NCBI GenBank assembly: GCA_022592445.1 | Contig: JABYQR010000083.1 | Span: 62,001-126,000, forward strand | Length of the DNA stretch: 64,000 nucleotides | DNA from: Cytidiella melzeri | Taxonomy: Eukaryota > Basidiomycota > Agaricomycetes > Polyporales > Irpicaceae | Direction: 5' to 3' | Part shown: one piece after another, positions 1 through 11,300 of the stretch | Layout: each line of letters starts with the position of its first letter | Position numbering within the stretch: the stretch's first letter is position 1 | Position numbers and translations under genes: made by a program | Notes under the pieces: generated by a model | The model's input: the letters and a program-made list of their open reading frames with translations, nothing else | Told to the model about the DNA's origin: nothing | Databases searched by the model: none

Positions 1-509
1 ACATAATACGCCCGATGATCATGTCCAGGGTGTCCTCCACCTTATCGGCCGGCTCACTGGAAATGTTGACAGCATGAGCATCGCAAGTAGTGCCTAGGGG
101 TCCCTTTTACTTACTACATCATCAGAGCAAAAACGTCTCCAATTGTCCATGCCAGATGTTTGCGGGTGGCAAGAGCTGTAACAACAGTACCCTCAAATTG
201 GAACCGTCGACGGTAAAATCCCTTGTTGGCGTCCTAGTGCGGACAAGAGCTCTGAATATCGCCGAGGTAGAAAATCGCAAACCACCTACCGGCGTATCAC
301 GCAGGTAGTGGTGGAGAGGATCGTTTTTTATAGCTGCTTCCATCACACGTAGAGCTTTGACGACTTCATCTGCCGACAGGAAGGAGAACGAACACTGGGA
401 TCAGCATGATGTATCACTGTGTTCATAGAGGCGTACCTAGTCGGAGTCTCCGTACAATAGGAGGCTGCTCTGGATCCAAGGCCTTCGTCTTGTTCGTGAT
501 GCAAGCCAT
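1..509 (-). CDS. GNAT-like hypothetical protein, 3' truncated by window edge
   Basis: Only the first four exons are inside the window. The ATG at 509 opens an exon ending in a GTACGC donor. The next exon starts after GTCGGCAG and reads DEVVKALRVMEAAIKNDPLH. The third starts DANKGFYRRRF after a GTAGGT...CACTAG intron. The fourth reads YEPADKVEDTLDMIIGRIM after a GTAAGT...TTCCAG intron and runs off the left edge. Frame is kept across all three junctions, which supports a real gene. The opening 'LRLDEVVKALRVMEAAIKND' with a following DP and Arg-rich segment resembles the N-terminal part of fungal GNAT-fold N-acetyltransferases, but the acetyl-CoA loop would lie outside the window. The GNAT label is therefore a guess, and the existence of the gene is more secure. 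Confidence 0.5.
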
Positions 510-541
510 TTAGCTGTAAAGTGCGAGGGATACTCATCTGG

Positions 542-560
542 ATATATATATATATATATA
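542..560. repeat. (TA)n microsatellite in the upstream region of the GNAT-like gene
   Basis: A run of alternating T and A lies about 33-51 bp upstream of the start codon at 509. It could act as the TATA region of that minus-strand gene or simply be a microsatellite. Confidence 0.8.
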
Positions 561-1337
561 CCCTCTGTGTGACTACTGGTATGCGGTATTGCAGCCTTGT
601 CTAAATCGTCCTTTGTATTCGAAAGACTCGCACCATCAGTGATACTATGGACTTAGTGAACTCGCCTGACGATGTTAGCCCGAGTTTATAAAGAAAGATC
701 TCTGATTGCCCCGCTCAAACGCACGAGTGAGCTGCGGTGTGGTCTAGCGAAGATGGACCATGGTACATGTGGACAGTACTTAGCTGCGGTGGTCGACTCG
801 GAAGAGCAAGATGCAGAGTCTGCCGACGCTGGCCCGCCCGAGTGGACATATTAGGAAGGAGGGCGGACTCAGTCATCCGCCGCATCTCGAGTTGTAACGA
901 ACACTGCGAGCGTGGCTGGATGCTCACCGGTCAGTAGTCTTGCTTTCAGCTTCAGCCAATGGTGCTCACAAAATGGCACTCGCCTATGCTCAAACATGAT
1001 TCGCAGCCGCACTGGCACTTCAGACAGTCTGCTGTCAGTCACCCTGTAACGTTTCATATCATGATTGTTGTTGTTCTCCGACACATCGCAGTCGTCCTTC
1101 ATAGGCATCGTAGTATGTCGCGTACGTACCCGGCGCAATGTGCACTGAGGGAGATGATGTGCGCACTGTCCAACCTCGCAACGACAAACGCGCGCGATCC
1201 GTGCATCCTACTACCGTGGACAGCTAGCGCACTGTTGCCAACGATGGTCTCGTCATCTCTTCTTCACCGGCGCAGATATCCTTCATTCCAAAACACGGTT
1301 ACTGATCCATGCCTCTCGTAATGCGATTCACTTGTAG
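561..1337. other. gene-free stretch
   Basis: Short overlapping open frames exist on both strands, but none has a recognisable motif, consistent splice sites or a frame that continues across an intron. I see no gene, RNA or repeat here. It is probably the shared upstream region of the leftward GNAT-like gene and the rightward small secreted protein gene. Confidence 0.5.
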
Positions 1338-1344
1338 TATAAAG
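1338..1344 (+). promoter_or_regulatory. TATA box of the small secreted protein gene
   Basis: TATAAAG lies 143 bp before the ATG at 1487. A pyrimidine-rich stretch (CTCACTCTCTCAC) lies between them, typical of fungal transcription start regions. Confidence 0.4.
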
Positions 1345-1486
1345 GCAGACTCTGGTCACAGGTGGCACACCAGAGCCGGCTCTCAACCCGTCGTTGAAAC
1401 CCTTTCGCATAATCGTGAGTAACACTCCGACTCGCAGCCTCACTCTCTCACAAAGTTACTGGCATCCACAGATACTATACATCGCC

Positions 1487-1672
1487 ATGCAAGGAAACTG
1501 TTGGCGTATATCATCTCTGGTGGTTATCGTACTTCTTCACCAGCTGCAGCTGCCGATGGCATTCGCTGCCCCTGCAAACCTGAACTTTGCAGAGCCTGAA
1601 AGCGGCCTTGCTAGTCCCTTCTCTGGCCCACCTGAAATAAACAAACTCCCATTTTCTTTTGATAACCGGTAA
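1487..1672 (+). CDS. small secreted protein, 61 aa
   Basis: The ATG at 1487 (context ATCGCCATG) opens a 61-residue frame. Residues 1-28 form a textbook signal peptide: a short polar start with Arg, the hydrophobic core SSLVVIVLL, and an Ala-x-Ala type end near MAFAAP. The mature part is only about 33 residues, acidic and Pro-rich (LNFAEPESGLASP, INKLPFSFDNR), without cysteines. A TATA box lies upstream. At the end, CCG is followed by a strong GTAAGC donor. An intron to ATGAACCAG would replace the last residues and end at 1725 (reading ...DNRGIR), so the 3' end has two candidates. It has no CaaX box, so it is not a mating pheromone precursor. The family is unknown to me. Small secreted proteins of this kind are common in Agaricomycetes and usually lineage specific. 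Confidence 0.55.
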   Translation: MQGNCWRISSLVVIVLLHQLQLPMAFAAPANLNFAEPESGLASPFSGPPEINKLPFSFDNR

Positions 1673-2009
1673 GCCGCAGACTCGTCTCAATGCCTTTCTA
1701 CTTATGAACCAGTGGTATTCGTTAGCTTCCCTGGATTCCTTGGGTTCTAGAGTGTAGCTGTATTGTAGTAACTTAGCTCAAATAATGGAGTGTTATAAGC
1801 ATAAGGAATGAGTGGCCGAGAAAGGAAATGCACGTGTTGAGAGTGAATGTTCGGGCAGCTTCGATGACTTTCCAGTCACCGCGCTTCGGCAAATTACCTA
1901 TCGCAGCTCAAAGCCACCCATTTTATGGCAACCGCACAGCTCTTGCTTACACACCGACAACCATCTCCCTCTCCCATCCAGACACCCTCAGACCCATAGC
2001 CGCAAAAAC

Positions 2010-3512
2010 ATGGTAAAGGAAACGTATGTTTTCTTCTCACGCGCGTTCTGAACAGTCCCACTTACTCGAGGTTCAGTAAATTCTACGATCTACTTGAAGT
2101 CTCTCCGGACGCTTCAGAATCTGACTTGAAAAAGGCTTACAGAAAGAAGTAAGCTCACAGAATTATGTAGCCAATTCATCTTGTCCTGATAGCTGGTATC
2201 AGGGCCCTCCGCTTGCACCCAGACAAAGGCGGTGACCCCGAACTTTTCAAAGAAGTCACACATGCGTGCGTTTTCCACGTACGCGCTCATGTGGCAAACG
2301 CAGCAGCTATTAATCAGACAACGCACACAGTTACGAGATCCTCTCCGACCCTCAAAAGAGGAGTATCTACGATGCGCGAGGAGAAGCAGGTTTGAGTGAG
2401 CAGGGCGGCATGGGTGGCATGGACCCGCAGGTGCGTGTTTACCTCCGATCAAACTCACCATTGGACCACCTAACATCCTGTCCCACGCAATCTTCAGGAT
2501 CTTTTCAGCCAGCTGTTTGGCGGCGGTGGCTTCTTTGGCGGCGGTCCTTCACGGCAGTCTGGGCCTCGCAAAACCAAGGACCTTGTCCATCGCGTCTCTG
2601 TTTCTCTCGAAGATCTGTACAAGGGCAAGGTGTCCAAGCTGGCGCTCACGCGCAACGTCATTTGTGTCAAATGCAACGGCAAGGGCGGCAAGGAGGGCGC
2701 CGTTCGGGAGTGCGATCGCTGTAACGGACGCGGTATTCGTATCATCATGCGACAAATGGGGCCAATGATCCAGCAGATCCAGCAGGCTTGCGACGAATGT
2801 TCGGGAACAGGTGAAATCATCAACAACAGGGACAAGTGCAAGTCCTGCAATGGGAAGAAGGTCATATCGGAGAAAAAGATGCTAGAGGTGCACATTGACA
2901 AGGGTATGAAGGGCGGGCAGACCATCACATTCCGTGGGGAGAGTGATCAGGCGCCGGGAGTCACTCCGGGAGATGTGATAATCGTCGTTGAGGAGAGGCC
3001 GCATGACAGATTTACGCGTCAAGAGAATGACCTCAGCACCGACGTCGAACTCGACCTATTGACGGCGCTGGGTGGTGGGCAGTTCGCTATCAAGCATCTT
3101 GATGACCGAGCGCTGGTAGTGAACATTGCACCCGGAGAGGTGATCAAGCACAGTAAGTTCATGTCATCCTGAGTTCTTTAATGCACTTCTAACATACCTC
3201 GCCACAGATGACGTTAAGCGTATTCCAGGAGAGGGTATGCCGTCGCAGCGGCATCATGAGCCTGGTGACCTCGTCATCAAGTTCACAATCAGATTCCCCG
3301 ACTCACTACCACCCGATGTCATCCCTCTTCTCGAACGTGCCCTACCACCGCGGAAGGCCATCGAAAAGTTCGGCAAGGGGACTATTCTAGAAGAAGTCGA
3401 GCTGGTGGACGCCGATGCCCAGCAGCAAAGGCGTGCCGCCACTGGGGACGCGATGGACGAAGACGAGGAAGGGCAGGAGGGTGAGCCGCGTGTGCAATGT
3501 GCGAATCAATAG
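2010..3512 (+). CDS. YDJ1: type I (class A) DnaJ/Hsp40 co-chaperone, Ydj1-like
   Basis: Six exons (about 2010-2023, 2077-2148, 2203-2265, 2331-2430, 2498-3152, 3208-3512) give 402 aa, close to yeast Ydj1 (409). The J domain starts MVKETKFYDLLEVSPDASES and carries HPD at residues 34-36, the Hsp70-stimulating motif. A Gly/Phe-rich linker follows (LFGGGGFFGGGPS). Then come four zinc-finger repeats of the CxxCxGxG kind: CVKCNGKG, CDRCNGRG, CDECSGTG and a degenerate CKSCNGKK. Two beta-barrel substrate-binding domains complete the fold. The last four residues are CANQ, a CaaX farnesylation box like Ydj1 CASQ, predicting attachment to ER and cytosolic membrane faces. It should deliver unfolded clients to cytosolic Hsp70 (Ssa). 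The first exon codes only four and two-thirds codons, so plain ORF calling misses the start. Confidence 0.95.
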
Positions 3513-3930
3513 ATCTGGCCGCGATTCGTCAGGTTTCTCCTCTTCCCCGCCCACCAGTGTCGAATGATGTCGGTAGCCTAGAGGCATGTGCATGGACCGT
3601 CTTCCCTTTCATCCTTCGGCATTGATTCTAACCTCACGTATACGGTTTCTGTGCATGTATCTCAAGATGTCGTTTTGTGTCTTTAGTGTTTTCATTGGCT
3701 ATCCTTGCACTAATTCCCTCCTTCCCTTTGCTTGTTGCTGCTACCTGCTGTTGCATTACACTCGCCACGTACAAGTACCTCTACTTATATTCCGCTGTAG
3801 TTGCAATCACATACACACTCCCTGAATTAGAATGGCTCATTACATTGTACAAATTATATTGGAACGTGTTTTCCAGAGAAGTTTGAATGGTGGTGGAACA
3901 GGCATAGACGGTGTCGGGATGTTGCGATTG
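3513..3930. other. intergenic between convergent genes
   Basis: The 3' flank of the DnaJ gene (plus) and of the UPF0538 gene (minus) meet here. The stretch is T-rich with no open frame of interest. I see no RNA gene or repeat. Confidence 0.6.
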
Positions 3931-4613
3931 CTACCATCTGGTCTGGATGGACGGTCGGTATATGCAGCAAGTATACGAGGCGAGTCAAGACCTACCTCGG
4001 GGTTCTTCTTGAACGCTTCATATAGCTCGCGATTGAAGAAGCTGACTTCGGTTTCGTTCTCTGGGGCTGGCGCGTAAGTTGACCGGGCATAGTCATAGCA
4101 AGAAGAGGTCCATACCGAAGCCAACCTCTGCCAAAGACTGTGAATCGTCGTCCAGTATCCATTCTTCATGATCGAGGTTTATGATCAAGTTTGTTGTCTG
4201 AGGAAATGGGTCAGATCTTATGCGGTCTCTACAGCACGTCCATCTTCACCTTTGCGCCGTGAGCCTTTGTGTACAGCTTCAAGGTGTCTGTGGACGAGAG
4301 CATAAGCCTGCAGCTTGCAGATGGAAACGAGAAGAGACGTACCGAGCTGCACGTTATGATACGGTTTCCATCCTGGCTGCGTCTTGATTGCTACATAAGA
4401 AATGAGGGATTGTCCAAAGGACCGGTGCGGTGAACACACACCTTGTCTGGCCAACTCCTTCAGCTGCCCGACTGTGGTTGTGTCACAATTGATGTTGTGG
4501 AGGATGAGATGTTTTTCGGTGCGGAATTCAAAGGACTTGACGATCCTGATTGTCAGTGTCGCTTGTGTCCTTGGGACTGCCTCGTTTGTCAGTACTTCGT
4601 TGTCTGTAGACAT
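3931..4613 (-). CDS. UPF0538 family protein (human C2orf76 homolog)
   Basis: Six exons give about 138 aa (human C2orf76 is 126). Exon 1 (4613-4442) carries the family start TLTIRIVKSFEFRTEKHLIL followed by HNINCDTTTVGQLKELARQ. Later exons read LDTLKLYTKAHGAKTTNLI, then the acidic DHDEWILDDDSQSLAEVGF, then ENETEVSFFNRELYEAFKKN. The last exon is only 12 nt (3942-3931) and codes Thr-Arg-Trp-stop. It gives the ending NPETRW, matching the conserved C-terminal Trp of the family (NPxxxW). The fold is expected to be ubiquitin-like; the function is unknown in all organisms I know of. The tiny terminal exon and five 50-75 nt introns would be missed by simple prediction. Confidence 0.85.
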
Positions 4614-5055
4614 GGCGGCGAAGACTGCGAGGTGGAGGTGGAGGTGAAGTGCAGGGAGGTCGTCTGCGAGAGTGCTGGAGAGGACATCGGATTCGGATCA
4701 TCATCGAGTATGTTTGTTAGACACAAGTTTTTTGTGGCCTGCCCGTTCGAGTAAGATCGACGCTTGTCGCCGCGAGTTCGAATTCTTCCGCCCACAGCCC
4801 ACCAAAATTATCGTCTCAGCTGCGAGTCGTTTAGGCCACTGGTCTTTGTCTCCGCTCGACGTTCACAACTAAAGCTGGGGCTGTAGACTTGCAGGGGTAA
4901 ACATTCATCTGACCTGCTACCCGAGGTTTTCCCGCGTCACTTTCTCGCCTAGACATTCCCCACTTAGCTCAGCAGCCGACATATAAGAATCGCGTGAGAG
5001 TCCATGGCTGACAAAACTCCCCTTGGACTCACTCTAGCACGGTCGGGCAACAACG
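4614..5055. promoter_or_regulatory. divergent promoter between UPF0538 and GH3 genes
   Basis: 442 bp separate two start codons pointing apart. ACATATAAGAATC at about 4979-4991 is the best TATA-like sequence for the rightward GH3 gene, 65-75 bp before its ATG. No further motif is clear. Confidence 0.45.
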
Positions 5056-8000
5056 ATGGCTGTGTCCAGCGACTTTCTGCATGCATCCGTCCCGCAGCTG
5101 GTCAAGAAACTGACCATGGATGAGAAGATATCCTTGCTAGGCGCACCTAACTGGTGGAACACCACCGCCATCGAGAGGCTCGGCATACCTGCCGTGCGCA
5201 TGAGCGACGGTCCAAACGTGAGTGCACTTCTTCCCGCTCATTGCAAGGTACTCAAATTCCAGGGCAGGGTGTACGAGGGTCATCTCATTTCGTGCCCACT
5301 CCAGCACAGTGTCTTCCGGTGGGTCACAATCAGCTATTTATTTTAAAAAATAAAAAGTGTCCTCATCACCAGAAACTCAGTGCGCGACCTCCATGGCGTC
5401 CACATTTGATCCTGAGATGATCCATCAAGTCGGTGCGCTGCTTGCTGACGAAGCTAAAGTCAAGTCTTCAGTCGTTCTGCTTGCCCCAACGTGCAACATA
5501 CAACGCACGCCACTCGGTGGGCGTGCGTTTGAGTCCTTCTCCGAAGATCCCCATTTGTCTGGTGAGCATCTCCCCCAAGCACCAAGCTCGCACATCCGAG
5601 CGCTCATACCTCTCCTACAGGGATCATCGCAGCCGCCTACGTGAACGGCTTGCAAGCGAATGGCGTCGCTGCAACGATCAAGCACTTTGTGGGCAATGAT
5701 CAGGAACATGAGCGAACTGCTGCAGACTCAGTCATGTCCGACCGTGCTTTGCGTGAAATTTACCTGTACCCGTGCGCATGGATTGACCCAACCATTTTTC
5801 TCATTCTTTTTCTTGAACGCACAATTTTAGATTCATGCTTGCTCAGAAGTTAGCCGGACCTTGGGCGTATATGACTTCGTGAGTCACTCTCGGGCTAGAT
5901 TGATGACCTATACAGAATTGATCGATTAGGTACGGTCGTCTGCATGGTGTGCACACGTCAGAATACAAGTGGCTTATAAACGATCTCCTTCGCAAGGAGT
6001 GGGGCTTTGATGGTGTTGTCATTAGTGATTGGTAAATCTCTTTCGTATGCAGGCTGATTCGTAAGCTGATAGGTTTGATGTGCTTTAGGTATGGCACCTA
6101 CAGCGTTGACCTCGCAATCAACGCCGGTATGGAGCTTGAGATGCCTGGTCCGCCGCGTTGGCGTACACCCCTCCTCGTGAATCATATGCTCAGCTCTCAA
6201 AAGGTCCTGCCCTCGACGATAGATGAGCGCGTGACCACCTTGCTGGAATTTGTGCAGCGCCAGGCCAGGCGTAATCCCGATGTCGTCTTTGGCGACGGCA
6301 AAGAACGTTCCCGGGACAGCGAGGAGACTAGGCAATTCTCTCGCCAGCTGGCTGCGGACGGGATGGTTCTATTGAAGAATGAGGGTGCCGTTCTACCGTT
6401 GAAACCCGGAAAGGTGAAAAAGGTTGCCATCATAGGCCCCAATGCAAAGGAACGAGTCATCTCTGGCGGAGGCTCTGCACAGCTGAAGGCCAGCTACGTG
6501 GTGACGCCATACGATGGTCTCATTTCGAATGCCCCGGAGGACATTGAATTCGACTACTTGGTTGGCTGCTATGGTCAGGGACAATCCTCACTCGAATTTA
6601 TTTTCTGGCTTACTGTGATTGTTTAGCCCACAAGTACACGCCTACACTGGAAAGCTATTTAACTACAGCAGATGGCAAGCCCGGTTGGACATGCAGCTTT
6701 TACAGTCACGACGAGAATGGCAACCCCACAGGCGACTCCGTCGCAGACTTCGTACTACAAGACACTCGGGTGAAACTCAATGACTTCCTCCCTGAAGGCC
6801 TCACATCTACTTGGACCATTAAACTCAACGGCAAGCTTCAATTCGATAAGACGGCAGAATATGAACTCGGTTTAACCGTTGCAGGACGAGCAAAGTTGTT
6901 TGTTGATGGCGTGTTGGCGATCGACAATTGGACAAAGCAGCGCCCAGGGGAGTTTTTCTATGGGCAAGGAACGGTAGAAGAGAAAGCCGTTGTAAAGCTT
7001 GAAGCGGGGAGGCCCGTCGACTTGTGTGTTGAATATACTAACACGAAGCCGCCAGAGGGCCCGGAGACAGACCGATCGCAACCTGCCCTCATGCGTGGCG
7101 TGGTAAGCATATTGTCTCATATATACGCGGTCTACTGAAGAATTGTTGCAGCGTCTCGGAGGATGTGAGAATATTGATGCGGATGAAGCCATCAAGGCAG
7201 CCGTTGCTCTTGCCGCAAAGTCGGACGCCGTTATCCTCGTTGCCGGTCTCTCGCCGGAGTGGGAGGCTGAAGGGTTCGATAGGCCTACTTTGGACATGCC
7301 TGGAAGACAGAACGAGTTGATCAAACGAGTCGGCGAGGTGAATCCGAATGCTGTTGTTTGCTTACAAGCTGTAAGTTTAAGTCACACTCGCCTCTGATTG
7401 CATTTTCAACGGGGTTCGAAAGGGCTCTGCCGTCGCTATGCCATGGGTACACGATGTCAACGGCATCATTCAGGCCTGGTATTCAGGCAACGAAGTCGGC
7501 AATGCTCTCGCAGATATCATCTACGGCAAAGTCAATCCATCAGGTCGTCTTGTTCTTACTTTTCCCAAACGAGAGCAAGATATCCCGGCGTATATGAGCA
7601 CGCGTAGCGAGGATGGAAAGATATACTACCGAGAAGACTTATTTGTTGGATACAAGTGGTATCAGGCAAGGGACATTAAGCCGCTATTTCCCTTTGGGTG
7701 AATTGCCCGCGCTCAAACCTTCGTCACTCATTGCTAAATATGTTCTCAGCCACGGTCTCTCGTATACGACGTTTTCTTTCTCTAGTCTGCAAATCTCTAC
7801 CGCCAATTCCCACGATGCGGCCTTCGCCTTGGACGTCACACTGACAGTCAAGAATACTGGACCAGTCGCAGGCTCGGAAGTCGTGCAGCTATATGTCACT
7901 ATTCCTGAGATTGGCCTGACTACTCCCAGGTTGCAGTTACGTGGGTTCGCCAAGGTGAAGGGTCTGGCATCAGGCGCCTCGACGACAACAACAATCTCGT

Positions 8001-8155
8001 TAGACAAGTATGCTGTGGCGTATTGGGATGCCATGCGGAATACCTGGAAGGCGAGTGCTGGGAGGTATGTGGTGTTAGTTGGGAAGAGTAGCTATGATAT
8101 TGTGTTGAAGGGCGAATTTGAGCTCAAGAACGAGTTTAGCTGGGTCGGATTGTAG
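5056..8155 (+). CDS. glycoside hydrolase family 3 beta-glucosidase with PA14 domain, intracellular type
   Basis: About 12 exons with consistent splice phases encode roughly 840 aa. Order: GH3 N-terminal barrel starting [20 protein letters not shown], including [31 protein letters not shown] and [13 protein letters not shown]. The nucleophile Asp lies in [14 protein letters not shown], whose Trp codon is split by an intron. Next comes the alpha/beta sandwich. A PA14 insert around 6700-7100 contains [10 protein letters not shown] and [10 protein letters not shown]. The acid/base Glu lies in [12 protein letters not shown], and a fibronectin-III-like C-terminal domain follows HGLSYTTF. The N-terminus [12 protein letters not shown] has no signal peptide. 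This matches the cytosolic fungal beta-glucosidases that split imported cellobiose, rather than the secreted ones. PA14 insertions are known in this GH3 subgroup and often set substrate length. All key residues are present. Confidence 0.93.
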
Positions 8156-8321
8156 ATTGAGTATTATTTCGCTTTTACGCTAAACGTCGAACGAGTACGA
8201 GGGGCTGTCCACGAGCGTCTGTATCAGATCGTGCGAATTTATTGGCTATATGCGGGGACACAGAGCATCGCTCAATATCAGCGTAGTTCGCGACCTGGTA
8301 TCCCTCCGACCACCGACCGCT

Positions 8322-11300
8322 ATGGCGGAAAACATATACAGCAAGGGTACCCAGGTTTGGTTCCCTGACAAGGAACTAAGCTGGATATCTGGCGAGGTTA
8401 CATCGGTCACCAGGAACGCAGATGAGTCCGTCAAACTAGTGTTCGTCGATGAACGCGGCAAGGTGTGTTTTCTGCTAGTGTGTGCCCATTACCTAGAATT
8501 ATTCACAAGGTCGGACTTTTCGGGCTGGTAGGAAATCGTTGTCGACACGACTGTGAAGGAAATTAAAGGCGGTAGAGAAGACCTCCCACCACTACGCAAT
8601 CCGCCATTGCTGGAAACCGCTGATGATTTGGCCACATTGTCTCACCTTAACGAACCCTCTGGTGAGCAAGACCCACATATACACGCCAGAAACAGTTTGA
8701 TCATGGCAATTTCAAGTGCTGCACACGATCAGGAATCGTTACGCCCAGCACAGTATATATACCTACAGTGGAATCGTGCTTATAGCTGTGAACCCATTTC
8801 AACGCGTCACGCTATATGGACCGGAGATCATACAAGCATATAGTGGGAGGAAAAGAGGAGAGCTCGAGCCCCATTTGTTCGCAATTGCAGAAGATGCATA
8901 CACTGCCATGAGTCGAGACGGTACGGGGCAGACCATCATTGTTTCCGGAGAGAGGTGCGCTAGGTTCATTCTGCCAATTTGGCTATATGTCGACATGCGA
9001 TCTTCAGCGGTGCGGGAAAGACGGAATCCGCGAAGTTTATCATGCGCTACATTGCATCTGTCAATCCGCCGGGTTCAGAGGGGAAGGGCAAGATGAAGTC
9101 TTCGTTGGACGAGTCAAGCGAAGTGGAGCGACAGATCCTGGCGACGAATCCTGTTCTGGAAGCCTTCGGAAACGCCAAAACGACGCGTAACGACAACTCA
9201 TCGCGTTTCGGTAAATACATTCAGGTCAGTCAGAGTTGGTGAGTTAGGTAGTGATCTGACTGTGTTCGTCCAGATCCTTTTCGACGGGAAACAAGAGATC
9301 GTTGGTGCGCGGATTCGGACATACTTGCTAGAGCGTTCTCGTGTGGTCTTCCAGCCTCTTACTGAGCGGAATTACCACATTTTCTATCAACTGTGCGCTG
9401 GTGCACCTCTCAAGGAGCGAAGGGATCTAGGTCTTGACGCAGATGTCTCGAAATTCAACTACCTCAAGCAAGGCGGTCCTCAGTCAACGCCAATCAATGG
9501 GGTCGATGACGCGGAAGAGTTCCGAACGACGCAGACGGCGCTATCGACGATAGGTATTGGAATAGAGAAACAATGGGCAGTTTTCAAGCTCCTCTCGGCT
9601 CTGTTGCATCTAGGCAACATCAAAGTTGCTCAGCAGCGTAACGACTCCAGCATTGATGATACAGACCCTGCTCTTCAGCAGTCGACACTATTCCTCGGTG
9701 TGCCTCTCGCAGATTTCAAGAAATGGACAGTTAAGAAGCAGATTACGACTCGTTCGGAGAAAATCGTCACGTCGCTCAATGCCGCCCAAGCAGTAGTCGT
9801 TCGTGACAGTGTTGCCAAGTTTGTGTACGCCTGCCTGTTTGAATGGCTAGTTGCTATCGTCAATGAGAGCTTGCTCGGCGAAAATGGGGAAGCTGCTAGT
9901 AAGGCGGAGATGTTCATTGGTGTTTTGGATATTTACGGTTTCGAACACTTCAAAAAGGTGAATCGATTTGCGCTCTGGGTTGACGGTCACTAGCGGCTGA
10001 CTTGATTCCTTTCAGAACTCCTTCGAGCAATTCAGCATTAACTACGCTAACGAGAAGTTGCAACAAGAGGTACGCAAACTGTTTGACATTCTCCCACGGT
10101 ATCATTGATATGCCTCTCGTGTAGTTCAACGCCCACGTCTTCAAGCTTGAACAGGAGGAGTATGTTCGCGAGAAGATCAACTGGACATTCATTGAATTCT
10201 CGGATAACCAGCCGTGTATAGACGTTATTGAGGGTAGGTTGGGCGTCTTGGCATTGTTGGACGAAGAGTCTCGTCTTCCTTCCGGTACGGACGCATCGTT
10301 TCTCCAGAAGCTCAACAACCAACTGGTCAAACCCGAGAACAAGGACGTATTCAAGAAACCAAGGTTTGGTAACTCTGCGTTCACTGTCGCGCACTATGCG
10401 CTTGATGTCACATACGAGGTCGAAGGCTTCTTAGAGAAAAACCGTGATACCGTTCCCGACGAGCACATGGCGTTGCTTCTTTCCACGAAGAACGCTTTCC
10501 TCAAGGAAGTGCTTGACGCTGCTTTTGCAGCAACCAAGCCAGCGGATGCTTCCCCTTCTTCGCCCACGATTTCAGAGACTAATACCCGGCGACAATCTGT
10601 CATCCCCGACCCCGGCAGGGTATCACTCATGTCTCAGGGCAATGCAGCAACTAAGAAGCCAGGAAGTGTTGCCAGGAAGCCGACACAAGCCTCCATTTTC
10701 AAAGCATCTCTCGCCAGTCTGATGGAAACTCTAGGGATGACGAACGTTCATTACATTCGTTGTATCAAGCCCAACGAGCAGAAGAAGGCTTGGGAGTTCA
10801 CACCCTCACAAGTCCTTGGACAGTTACGGGCGTGTGGTGTACTCGAAACAATCCGTATCAGCTGTGCAGGTTATCCTACGCGTTGGACTTACGAAGAGTT
10901 TGCGGAACGGTGAGTGGAAATTGAGCACGTACGTTCGACTCGGAATGCATTATACTGATCGACTTTCGAAGGTACTACATGCTCGTTCAGTCTACTGAGT
11001 GGGCACCGATGATCCAAAATTTGGAGTTGCAGCCTCTCTGTAACCTTATCTTGGAACGGACCATCAATGACCCAGACAAGTACCAGTCGGGCTTGACTAA
11101 GATCTTCTTCAGGGCGGGTATGCTCGCTGCACTCGAGGCACTGCGTTCGGGACGGCTAAACGCGCTGGTCACCATTGTGCAGAAGAACATGCGACGCAAA
11201 ATGGCTGTGAAGAACTTTCAAGATTTGCGCAAAGCGACTATCAGGATTCAGACTTGGTGGCGCGGTATTATGGCTCGTAAATTCGTGGATGGCGTACGAA

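Noticed and set aside
542..560. (TA)n tract as a telomere or CRISPR-like repeat
   Set aside because: It is a simple dinucleotide run without spacers or further copies.
8940..9010. Apparent frameshift in the myosin P-loop region
   Set aside because: A normal GTGCGC...CTTCAG intron splits the Ser codon of [10 protein letters not shown]; frame is restored exactly.
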